Origin: CAMTWJ01 sp964643605
GTDB lineage: Bacteria > Patescibacteriota > Saccharimonadia > Saccharimonadales > 2-12-FULL-41-12
Assembly: GCA_964643605.1 (NCBI GenBank)
Contig: CAZXTF010000011.1
Coordinates: forward strand, 1-24,857
Direction of reading: 5' to 3'
Length of the DNA: 24,857 nucleotides
Below the pieces are notes generated by a model. That model saw nothing but the letters and a program-made list of their open reading frames with translations. It made no database searches and was not told where the DNA came from. This document shows positions 6,043 to 12,071 of this stretch, piece after piece (position 1 is the stretch's first letter; every line of letters begins with the position of its first letter). The translations under genes and the position numbers were made by a program.

Positions 6043-6702
6043 ATGTGGCAAAAAAAAGACGATAGCTTGTATAAAAAATTTGAGTTCAAAGACTTTTCGG
6101 AAGCTTTTGGATTTGTGACGCAAGTGGCTGGATTGGCTGAGCAATGTAGCCACCATCCTAAAATAATGAATGATTATAATGTGGTTGAAATCTGGCTAAG
6201 AACTCATAGCGAACAAGCTATTACGGAAAAAGATGAACGGTTGGCTGCTGCTATAGACAGGCTTTTGAGGGCACCAGAAGATCCCAGAGCAGGCACACAA
6301 TTAGCAGAAGCAAAATTATTTACTGATGGTGGCTCACGTGGCAATCCTGGGCCATCGGCACTGGGTTTTATCATCTTAAAAATGGATGATACTGTTGTAA
6401 AAAAAGACTCAAAATATTTGGGAGTTACTACGAATAATCAGGCGGAATATATGGGTCTCGAAGCTGGCTTGAAGGCGTGCCTGGAAATGGGTGTAAAAGT
6501 GCTAGAAGTATATATGGACAGCTTGTTAGTTGTGAATCAGGTTAAGGGAATTTTTAAGGTAAAGACACCCGAACTCATGCCTATCAATACCGAGGTTAAA
6601 AAGCTTGCCTCACAGTTTGAGACCATTAGCTTTACGCATGTTCCACGAGCGCTGAATAAAGAAGCCGACACGATGGTCAATCAATGTCTCGATGCCCAAT
6701 AA
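6043..6702 (+). CDS. fusion of pterin-4a-carbinolamine dehydratase and RNase HI
   Basis: Two complete domains share one 219-residue chain. Residues 1-~78 match pterin-4a-carbinolamine dehydratase (DCoH/PhhB), with the whole active-site pattern: Glu33, His37-His38-Pro39, Tyr45, His55 and Asp64. Residues ~90-219 are a type 1 RNase H: FTDGGSRGNPGPSA with Asp95, NNQAEY with Glu135, Asp159 in YMDSLL, and Asp209 in NKEADTMVN complete the DEDD site that cuts RNA in RNA-DNA hybrids. Both active sites look intact. The linker (76-89) is short. A -10 TACTAT preceded by TGG (6025-6033) leaves only nine bases before the ATG, so the mRNA is probably almost leaderless. What the dehydratase domain does for RNase H is unknown. 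Confidence 0.88.
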   Translation: MWQKKDDSLYKKFEFKDFSEAFGFVTQVAGLAEQCSHHPKIMNDYNVVEIWLRTHSEQAITEKDERLAAAIDRLLRAPEDPRAGTQLAEAKLFTDGGSRGNPGPSALGFIILKMDDTVVKKDSKYLGVTTNNQAEYMGLEAGLKACLEMGVKVLEVYMDSLLVVNQVKGIFKVKTPELMPINTEVKKLASQFETISFTHVPRALNKEADTMVNQCLDAQ

Positions 6703-6703
6703 G

Positions 6704-6712
6704 TGGTATAGT
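6704..6712 (+). promoter_or_regulatory. rnpB promoter (extended -10)
   Basis: TGG followed by TATAGT (6707-6712) is an extended -10 overlapping the region just after the fusion gene's stop. It predicts a start at about 6719-6720, which is exactly where the P1 helix of RNase P RNA begins. Confidence 0.65.
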
Positions 6713-6719
6713 GTAAGTG

Positions 6720-7078
6720 TTCAGATTATCGGCTGATCACCTGCTTTTGTAGGAGGAAAGTCCGGGCAACGTAGGGAATGACAGTTGTTAACGGCAACCA
6801 AGGGCAACCTTAGGGAAAGTGCCACAGAAACGAAACTACCCCTTTTTTGGGGAAAAGGTGAAACGAGTGAGGTAAGAGCTCACAGTCTTTTATGGTGACA
6901 TAGAAGAGAGGTAAACCCTGTCTGTTGCAAGGAGATATATCTTTATAAAGGTTTCCCGCCAAAGATATATCATAAGATCCGCTTGATCTCTGTAGCAATA
7001 CAGAGACTAGATAGATGATTAGCAGCTAGTTTATCTTCGGATAAATTAGCACAGAACCCGGCTTATAGATAGTCTGAA
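6720..7078 (+). ncRNA. rnpB: RNase P RNA, A-type
   Basis: This is the catalytic RNA that trims tRNA 5' leaders. Ends TTCAGATTATC (6720-6730) and GATAGTCTGAA (7068-7078) form helix P1. Conserved core blocks appear in order: GAGGAAAGTCCGGGC, CACAGAAACGAAACTACCC, AAAGGTGAAACGAGTGAGG, GGTAAACCC, then GATAGATGATT and ACAGAACCCGGCTTAT near the 3' end. At about 359 nt it has normal length. The order and spacing fit the ancestral A type. It is followed at once by a terminator. Confidence 0.95.
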
Positions 7079-7084
7079 TTATAA

Positions 7085-7113
7085 AAAACACCCCTGCAGA
7101 GTAGGGGTGTTTT
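7085..7113. terminator. bidirectional intrinsic terminator of rnpB and rplT
   Basis: AAAACACCCCT (7085-7095) pairs with AGGGGTGTTTT (7103-7113). Flanking A and T runs serve both directions, so it ends rnpB on the plus strand and the infC-rpmI-rplT operon on the minus strand. Confidence 0.9.
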
Positions 7114-7129
7114 CTTTTATCGAACCTGT

Positions 7130-7474
7130 TTATTTGGTAGCTTGTTTAACTACTTCAGTAAAGGCTTTTGGCTCATTGACTGCTAGTTCTGCAAGAACTT
7201 TACGGTTAAGCTCTATGTTTTGCTTCTTAAGGCCGTTGATAAATCGGCTGTAGGTGGTGCCATTTAGGCGAGCTCCAGCATTGATACGAGTGTTCCAAAG
7301 GCTTCGGAATGTTCGCTTCCTGTTCTTTCGGTCAATCGTAGAGTTAACAAGTGCTCGAGTAACTGCTTGCTTGCCCCGACGGATGCTTGATCGGTTTGAT
7401 CGGCTCATGCCCTTGGTAGCTTTGCGAATCTTTTGGTGTCGTTTGTGAGTAGTAACTCCTCGCTTTACTCGCAT
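7130..7474 (-). CDS. rplT: 50S ribosomal protein L20
   Basis: This 114-residue, strongly basic protein matches bL20: MRVKRGVTTHKRHQKIRKAT at the start, then NRKRTFRSLWNTRINAGAR and TYSRFINGLKK. L20 binds 23S rRNA early in large-subunit assembly and in many bacteria also represses its own operon. Its ATG shares a base with the rpmI stop (TAATG), implying coupled translation. It is the last gene of the classical infC-rpmI-rplT operon. Confidence 0.97.
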   Translation of the reverse strand: MRVKRGVTTHKRHQKIRKATKGMSRSNRSSIRRGKQAVTRALVNSTIDRKNRKRTFRSLWNTRINAGARLNGTTYSRFINGLKKQNIELNRKVLAELAVNEPKAFTEVVKQATK

Positions 7475-7671
7475 TACTGTACCCCTAGCTTTCGCTTCAT
7501 ATTACGGCTATTTTTGCCACTTACTTCTTCTACGCCAGCAAAGGTACGCTTGGTACTAGCACTCTTCTTTTTCAAAAAGTGATTCACAGCAGTGTGACGA
7601 CGCTGGACTTTACCGGTCTTGGTAATCTTGATGCGGTCTTTAGTGCCGCTATGCGTCTTTAGTTTTGGCAT
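7474..7671 (-). CDS. rpmI: 50S ribosomal protein L35
   Basis: This 65-residue basic protein matches bL35: MPKLKTHSGTKDRIKITKTG, RRHTAVNHFLKKKS and a C-terminal MKRKLG. Its start lies inside infC, overlapping that gene's 3' end by 23 bases, and AAGGAG precedes the ATG by about seven bases. It sits between infC and rplT as in most bacteria. Confidence 0.96.
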   Translation of the reverse strand: MPKLKTHSGTKDRIKITKTGKVQRRHTAVNHFLKKKSASTKRTFAGVEEVSGKNSRNMKRKLGVQ

Positions 7672-8176
7672 TATTACTCCTTATAACAAATGTTAGTTGT
7701 TTTCCAGCTAATTGAGGTTTTTGATCGACAATAACAGTGTCGCCGAGTTGTTCGATGATCCGATCTGCTAGTTGAAAGCCAAGATCTTTATGTGCCATCT
7801 CTCGTCCTCTATAGAAAACAGCTAGTTTAACTTTGTGCCCCGCATCTAGGAATTGACTGATTTTACGTAGTTTTACGCCTATATCGTGATCGCTAATCTT
7901 GAGACCAAAGCGCATTTGCTTTACCTCAAGTGATTTGGCGTTCTTGCGACTTCTCTGTAGCTGCTTAGTACGTTGATAGTTGTACTTACCCCAGTCGACA
8001 ATTTTGCAAACTGGTGGGTTCGCATCGGCAGAGATCTCTACAAGATCAAGACCTTGATCCGTAGCCATACGCAATGCATCTGAGCGAGACAGCACACCAA
8101 TCTGGTCGCCACTCTCGTCAATAACACGCAGCTGTGGAGCCCGAATTGCTTCATTCAGGCGAGGTCCTCTACTAAT
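7649..8176 (-). CDS. infC: translation initiation factor IF-3 with AUU start codon
   Basis: IF-3 binds the 30S subunit and rejects wrong start codons and initiator tRNAs. With the start at 8176 the protein is 175 residues and opens with the family's N-terminal sequence (RGPRLNEAIRAPQLRVIDES), followed by LDLVEISADANPPVCKIVDW and the linker KNAKSLEVKQMRFGLKISDH, then the C-terminal domain. The start codon is ATT (8174-8176), eight bases after AAGGAG. No ATG, GTG or TTG lies between it and the in-frame upstream TAA; the first ordinary start (GTG at 8095) would delete 27 conserved residues. AUU is the classic infC start, used for IF-3 autoregulation. It is first in the infC-rpmI-rplT operon. Confidence 0.95.
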   Translation of the reverse strand: MSRGPRLNEAIRAPQLRVIDESGDQIGVLSRSDALRMATDQGLDLVEISADANPPVCKIVDWGKYNYQRTKQLQRSRKNAKSLEVKQMRFGLKISDHDIGVKLRKISQFLDAGHKVKLAVFYRGREMAHKDLGFQLADRIIEQLGDTVIVDQKPQLAGKQLTFVIRSNNAKTKDA

Positions 8177-8215
8177 CTGTAAATCTCCTTAAAATTAATG
8201 CAGATTGCTAGATGT

Positions 8216-8244
8216 ATTTTAGCAGATATTACAACAGGGGTCAA
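8216..8244 (-). promoter_or_regulatory. infC operon promoter
   Basis: On the minus strand, -35 TTGACC (8239-8244) and -10 TAAAAT (8216-8221) have a 17-base spacer. The predicted start is near 8209, giving a leader of about 33 bases that contains the AAGGAG site. Confidence 0.8.
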
Positions 8245-8254
8245 TGACTTTCGG

Positions 8255-9760
8255 TTACAGAGAGGCTTCTTTTTTACGATATTGTAAAGCTTCAGTGATA
8301 TGTTTTGCCTGAACCTGCTCTTCGTTATCGAGGTCAGCTATGGTACGGGCTACTCGGAGGGCTCGCATGTAGGCTCTAGCGGATAGCTTCATTGTTTCGG
8401 CTGCTTTATTAAATAGTGCTTCGGTTTCTGGTGACAATGCTGCAAATATACGAAGCTCTTTGTTTGTGAGCTCACTGTTTAGTTTGCCGTTTCTCTTGTG
8501 CTGGCGGGTACGAGCGCCAGCCACAGTAGTTGCCATATCTTTCGTTTGGCCCCTGTTTTTAGTGTCTTTTAATAATTCACCGTGTGCTATTTCATCGACA
8601 GTTATATAAAGGTCAATTCTGTCGATAACGGGTCCTGAGATCCTGCGTTGATATTTAGCGATCTGTGCTGGCATACAAATACATTCTCGGCTGCTTTCGT
8701 AGTATCCGCAGGGACAGGGGTTAGCAGTAGCAACAAGTATAAAATTGGCAGGAAAGTCGATACTAGCTTTTGCTCGGGCCACTGTTATCCTCTTATCTTC
8801 AAGAGGTTGTCTGAGCGCTTCTACCGTACTTCGGTCGAATTCGGGGAACTCATCAAAAAAGAGAATGCCATGATGACTTAAGCTTATTTCACCTGGTTTT
8901 GGAGATTGCCCACCACCTACGATTGAGATACTGCTAGAGCTATGATGAGGGGCTCGAATCGGACGAGTAGTCATAATCGAATCAAAGTTTTTACTGGCCA
9001 GGCTATGCAAATGGGTTACCTCAAGCATTTCTTCCTGGGTAAGAGAGGGCATAATACTCGGCAGTGCCTTCGCAAGCATACTTTTGCCTGTTCCTGGTGC
9101 TCCGTTGAGCATAATATTGTGGTGGCCAGCAGCAGCAATTAACATGGCTCGCTTGGCGGTTTCCTGGCCAATAATTTCTTCGAACAGGCCTGGAGGAGTG
9201 ATCTTGTTAGTATCTGCAGCCTCAGAAGAACTGCTGCGGTATGCGATAGGTTTTACTCCATTCATCATCTGATACAGTTCAGTTAGGTTCTCGAGAGGGA
9301 GAATTCGTATGCCGGGTATGAGCTCTGCTTGTTTTAGGTTTGCCTTTGGAATCCAAAACTGATTAATCCCAAGCTTTCTGCTGGCTAGTATTTTGCCGAT
9401 TACACCTCTAATTGGGCGTATACGTCCATCTAAGCCCACCTCTCCCATAACAACAGTATCTTTTGGGCACGTTTCAGTTACCAGCCTGGCTGTCTGTAAT
9501 ATGGCTACTATCATTGGGAGGTCAAATCCAGAACCTTCTTTTGGTATGTCAGCTGGTGCTAGGTTGAGGGTGATCCTTTTCTTAGGTAAGCGAATATTGC
9601 TGCTAGAAAAGGCTCCTCGTATGCGTTCTTTTGCCTCATCAACCGCTTTATTGGCAATACCAACAATAATAATGTTGGGTAGAGAATTTGATAAATGACA
9701 CTCAACATCGATTAAGGTACCATCTCCACCGTACTCCATAATGGTTTGCACATTTGTCAT
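8255..9760 (-). CDS. comM: ComM/YifB-like AAA+ ATPase (Mg-chelatase-like)
   Basis: ComM is a hexameric helicase that promotes branch migration when incoming single-stranded DNA is integrated during natural transformation. The protein starts with the ComM N-terminal domain (LPNIIIVGIANKAVDEAKER, GSGFDLPMIVAIL), then Walker A GAPGTGKS, Walker B ILFFDEFPEF, a sensor region VATANPCPCG followed by clustered cysteines, and the C-terminal Mg-chelatase-like domain (LSARAYMRALRVARTIADLD). I use the ATG at 9760 (501 residues), because its -10 TATACT (9774-9779) lies 13 bases upstream and the longer frame runs into a terminator hairpin. The ATG at 9772 is an alternative. Saccharibacteria commonly keep DNA-uptake genes, which fits. 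Confidence 0.9.
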   Translation of the reverse strand: MTNVQTIMEYGGDGTLIDVECHLSNSLPNIIIVGIANKAVDEAKERIRGAFSSSNIRLPKKRITLNLAPADIPKEGSGFDLPMIVAILQTARLVTETCPKDTVVMGEVGLDGRIRPIRGVIGKILASRKLGINQFWIPKANLKQAELIPGIRILPLENLTELYQMMNGVKPIAYRSSSSEAADTNKITPPGLFEEIIGQETAKRAMLIAAAGHHNIMLNGAPGTGKSMLAKALPSIMPSLTQEEMLEVTHLHSLASKNFDSIMTTRPIRAPHHSSSSISIVGGGQSPKPGEISLSHHGILFFDEFPEFDRSTVEALRQPLEDKRITVARAKASIDFPANFILVATANPCPCGYYESSRECICMPAQIAKYQRRISGPVIDRIDLYITVDEIAHGELLKDTKNRGQTKDMATTVAGARTRQHKRNGKLNSELTNKELRIFAALSPETEALFNKAAETMKLSARAYMRALRVARTIADLDNEEQVQAKHITEALQYRKKEASL

Positions 9761-9773
9761 AAATTTAAGCATA

Positions 9774-9803
9774 AGTATATATAGAATTAGTTCAGGATGT
9801 CTA
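9774..9803 (-). promoter_or_regulatory. comM promoter
   Basis: On the minus strand, -35 TAGACA (9798-9803) and -10 TATACT (9774-9779) have an 18-base spacer. The predicted start near 9767 leaves about seven bases before the ATG at 9760. The promoter lies just downstream of the RNA-A terminator, so comM need not depend on readthrough. Confidence 0.6.
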
Positions 9804-9841
9804 CAAAAAAAAGACCCCACTTTGCGAAGTAGTGGGGTCTT
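9804..9841 (-). terminator. intrinsic terminator of RNA-A
   Basis: AAGACCCCACT (9811-9821) pairs with AGTGGGGTCTT (9831-9841). On the minus strand it is followed by a run of T (9804-9812); on the plus strand there is no comparable T run. It therefore stops minus-strand transcription entering from the right, before comM. Confidence 0.9.
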
Positions 9842-9955
9842 AGTGTTTGTTTGGTTTTCGTTTTGGTCTTACCTTTTGTATGGAACAACGGCTTGCGAGA
9901 AGCCGTTGTTAACAGGGACGTTTTTGTTTTTGAGCACTTTTTTTATTCAAGTGCT
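9805..9955 (-). ncRNA. RNA-A, candidate three-hairpin small RNA
   Basis: No protein is credible here, but the minus strand holds a complete RNA transcription unit. Promoter: -35 TTGACA (9985-9990), 17-base spacer, -10 TAAGAT (9962-9967). The predicted start, 9955, is the first base of a hairpin AGCACTT/AAGTGCT (9933-9955). Then come linker CAAAAACAAAAACG, an 11-bp perfect hairpin AACAACGGCTT/AAGCCGTTGTT (9884-9910), a long linker rich in A and C and almost free of U (about 9842-9880), and a terminator. Length is about 150 nt. It may act on its own or attenuate comM, whose own promoter lies just downstream. I do not recognise the family. Confidence 0.6.
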
Positions 9956-9961
9956 ATCACC

Positions 9962-9990
9962 ATCTTATAAATTGTTAAAAACCATGTCAA
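9962..9990 (-). promoter_or_regulatory. RNA-A promoter
   Basis: On the minus strand, a perfect -35 TTGACA (9985-9990) and a -10 TAAGAT (9962-9967) have a 17-base spacer. No start codon with a worthwhile reading frame follows before the terminator. Confidence 0.65.
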
Positions 9991-10076
9991 TACGTTTTTG
10001 CTTAAAATCTGTGTATAAATATTTTAAAACACGACCACTTTGCTTTTTATAGGTCTGCTGACATACTAAAAATGCC

Positions 10077-10997
10077 ATGAAAATTGTAACTGGCGGTGCA
10101 CCATTTATCGACATCGATGCCTACGGCTGCATTGTTGCATATGCCGAGCTTTTAAATAAACAAGGCATCTCAGCTCAAGCCTTCTCATCCAGTGTATATA
10201 ACGAAAGTATTACCAAAACTGTACAGGCTTGGAATCTTTTGCCGCAATCTATTAGTGTCGGCCCTGAAGATACATTTATAGTGTTGGATGCTAGTAACCC
10301 GGAATCTATAGATAGGGAAGCCCCACTAGAGAAGATAGAACAGATTATTGATCACCGACATGAATTTATAAAATCGTGGAAAACAACAGGGGTGAAACTA
10401 CAAATTGAGGAGATTGGGGCTGCTGCTACGTATGTTTATGAAGAATGGGAAAAGGCAGGACTCCTCTCTTTTATGAGTCTCTCTTCTATTCGTTTATTGT
10501 ATACAGCGATTATTGATAACACGCTTAATTTACAGTCTAAAGTCACTACTAACAGAGATAAAAGAGCATATATACACCTAAAGAGCTTGGCTCAATTACC
10601 AGAAAAATGGCCAGAAATGTATTTTATAGAAGTAGAACAGGCTATTCTGGCAGATATACACGATGCTATTAACAATGACTCAAAGCTTTATAAGTCTCCG
10701 CATCGTACAAAACCCATAATGTTTATGCAGCTGTGCGTATGGGATAGTGATAGTTTTATTCAGCCTGTCTTGGAGGCCTTACGCACTCATCCAAAATTGC
10801 AGAGCCCATGGCTTCTAAATCTGGCAACAATCAAGCAAAATCAAAGCCTTTTTGTGGTAGATAATTTATCTACAGCTAAGTGGCTCAATAATACTTTAAA
10901 GCTCAGAAAAACTGACAAAAATATGTACGTAGCTGAGCGGATGTACTTACGTAAAGAAATCATCCAAAAAGACAAAAACGAAATCTTAAATAAGTAG
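10077..10997 (+). CDS. divergent DHH-family phosphoesterase (family II pyrophosphatase-like)
   Basis: This 306-residue protein follows the plan of DHH phosphoesterases, closest by eye to manganese-dependent family II inorganic pyrophosphatase. Residues 12-14 (DID), Asp71 (VLDASN), Asp92-His93 (DHRH instead of DHH) and the later AIIDNTLNL with TTNRDKRA line up with the family's metal-binding blocks. The first metal-binding His is replaced: the GHKNPDTD motif reads GAPFIDID, putting Ala8 where His belongs. Activity is therefore uncertain. A -10 CATACT (10062-10067) lies nine bases before the ATG and there is no Shine-Dalgarno, so the leader is about three bases. It sits alone between RNA-A and RNA-B. 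Confidence 0.6.
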   Translation: MKIVTGGAPFIDIDAYGCIVAYAELLNKQGISAQAFSSSVYNESITKTVQAWNLLPQSISVGPEDTFIVLDASNPESIDREAPLEKIEQIIDHRHEFIKSWKTTGVKLQIEEIGAAATYVYEEWEKAGLLSFMSLSSIRLLYTAIIDNTLNLQSKVTTNRDKRAYIHLKSLAQLPEKWPEMYFIEVEQAILADIHDAINNDSKLYKSPHRTKPIMFMQLCVWDSDSFIQPVLEALRTHPKLQSPWLLNLATIKQNQSLFVVDNLSTAKWLNNTLKLRKTDKNMYVAERMYLRKEIIQKDKNEILNK

Positions 10998-11081
10998 TTC
11001 GATTATATAGGTGTGTATAAAACAACAAGATAATACTAATTAATATATCTGTATCGTTGTTATTATAGCTACTAATATCTA

Positions 11082-11110
11082 TTGACAAAAAATAAGATCT
11101 GTAGTAGTAT
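11082..11110 (+). promoter_or_regulatory. RNA-B promoter
   Basis: A perfect -35 TTGACA (11082-11087), a 17-base spacer and -10 TAGTAT (11105-11110) form one of the best promoters in the window, with the same two hexamers as the rRNA promoter at 24417. The preceding ~80 bases (10998-11081) are very AT-rich and could act as an UP element; I see no gene in them. Confidence 0.8.
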
Positions 11111-11116
11111 GAAATA

Positions 11117-11307
11117 CAGTAAGTTTTAAAACAAAAATACTTACAAAAACAAAAATAACGCTCGATTTTGCCTAAAGCAAAAGAGAGCGGTCAGTCAAAG
11201 CCTTTCGGACGGTAAGCGCTGAATAGTCTATTTAAAAGAGCGGTTTTATTGTCCCTAGGCTTCCATGTTTCTAAACTCTAAAAAAGCACCTCAAATAGGT
11301 GCTTTTT
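11117..11307 (+). ncRNA. RNA-B, candidate multi-hairpin small RNA
   Basis: A complete transcription unit of about 190 nt with no credible coding frame. A 5' hairpin GTAAGT/ACTTAC (11119-11144) is followed by linker AAAAACAAAAATAA, then a strong hairpin (11159-11189): CGCTC/GAGCG and TTTTGC/GCAAAA separated by an internal loop of GA opposite GA, which can form tandem sheared G-A pairs, capped by CTAAA. A third, less certain domain (11191-11224) can close with TCAG/CTGA. A single-stranded-looking stretch leads to the terminator. Its hairpin, AAAAACAAAAA linker and hairpin order repeats that of RNA-A. It could instead be a leader of the membrane-protein gene at 11351, but that gene has a possible promoter of its own. 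Confidence 0.6.
11280..11307 (+). terminator. intrinsic terminator of RNA-B
   Basis: AAAAAGCACCT (11281-11291) pairs with AGGTGCTTTTT (11297-11307) around a 5-base loop, followed by further T. The A run on the other side could let it work in reverse, but no minus-strand gene needs it. Confidence 0.9.
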
Positions 11308-11350
11308 TAGTATTTAAAATACGTACTATACGCTAAGATAGGTTAGAGTT

Positions 11351-11689
11351 ATGTCTTATAAAAAAAGAATCTTAGCAATTATTTTATATGTTGGCTTGTT
11401 GGCTGTATTTTTGATCAATACCAATCCAAATACCGTGTCGCTAGGTTTGCTAGCTGTACCGGTAGTGTTGCTCGCTATTATAGCGTATCAACTAACCCAG
11501 CTCCTTCTTCATATCTTTCGGATTCTTCCAAAATCTAGCTCTAAGAGGCGGATTGTAAGTGTTGTCTTCTCGAGTTTTATGATGGGAGTATTTGTTTTGC
11601 AGTCAATTGGTGGTCTGACTTTTGGGGATATAATTTTGCTGGTTGCCTTCGGTTCTTTATCAGTTTTCTACCTGATAAAACTTCTTTAG
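11351..11689 (+). CDS. small multi-pass membrane protein, unknown function
   Basis: The 112-residue protein is almost entirely hydrophobic. After a short basic start (MSYKKR) there are about four membrane segments: residues ~7-23, ~30-55, ~72-88 and ~92-110, with a basic loop KSSSKRR (~63-69) between the second and third. I see no catalytic motif and do not recognise the family. A possible -10 TACTAT (11324-11329) and a weak AGGTTAGAG precede the ATG. The next gene has its own -10, so it may be monocistronic. Confidence 0.6.
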   Translation: MSYKKRILAIILYVGLLAVFLINTNPNTVSLGLLAVPVVLLAIIAYQLTQLLLHIFRILPKSSSKRRIVSVVFSSFMMGVFVLQSIGGLTFGDIILLVAFGSLSVFYLIKLL

Positions 11690-11736
11690 CTTAATGCTTT
11701 CTACTCTACGGTCATCTGCTATAATACGAAGTAGTT

Positions 11737-12057
11737 ATGGATAATGGTACCAATCCACCAACTCCTGTGAGTGTGAATAGTGCTGCTCCAGATTTGCCAG
11801 AAGAGGCAACTGGCGTTCAGCCAATTGCTGAAATTGGCAAAGTTTCACCTGCTCAATCTATCTCGATGCCACAGGTAGCAGTGCCAGAGGAAGCCGCAGA
11901 CTCTGATCTAATCGAAAAAGAATGGGTCAATAAGGCAAAACAGATCGTAGAGCATACAAAAGATGATCCGTATGAGCAGCAAAGGGCTATGGGTAAGTTC
12001 AAAGCTGACTATATGAAGAAACGCTACAATAAAGACGTAAAAGTCTCGGATGCTTAA
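11737..12057 (+). CDS. small low-complexity protein ahead of the coupling ATPase
   Basis: This 106-residue protein has a Pro/Ala/Val-rich N-terminal half (residues 1-~58) that looks disordered, and a charged helical C-terminus (EWVNKAKQIVEHTKDDPYEQ onward). It has no signal peptide or membrane segment. I do not recognise the family. A consensus -10 TATAAT (11720-11725) lies 11 bases before the ATG with no Shine-Dalgarno, so the mRNA leader is about five bases. The coupling ATPase starts 14 bases after its stop, so the two are co-transcribed; an adaptor or partner role is a guess from position alone. Confidence 0.65.
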   Translation: MDNGTNPPTPVSVNSAAPDLPEEATGVQPIAEIGKVSPAQSISMPQVAVPEEAADSDLIEKEWVNKAKQIVEHTKDDPYEQQRAMGKFKADYMKKRYNKDVKVSDA

Positions 12058-12071
12058 ATAGGAAATAGTAC

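Noticed and set aside
9761..9820. A comM start at 9820
   Set aside because: The added N-terminus would be read from the RNA-A terminator hairpin and has no match to the ComM family start; the comM promoter lies inside this stretch.
9741..10052. A plus-strand reading frame of ~100 codons across RNA-A
   Set aside because: It runs through the comM promoter and the terminator, has low-complexity composition and no ribosome site.
10998..11080. Imperfect inverted repeat (AACAAGATA with TATCGTTGTT) after the DHH gene
   Set aside because: Weak, with a long AT-rich loop and no T run; not a credible terminator, more likely AT-rich promoter-upstream sequence of RNA-B.
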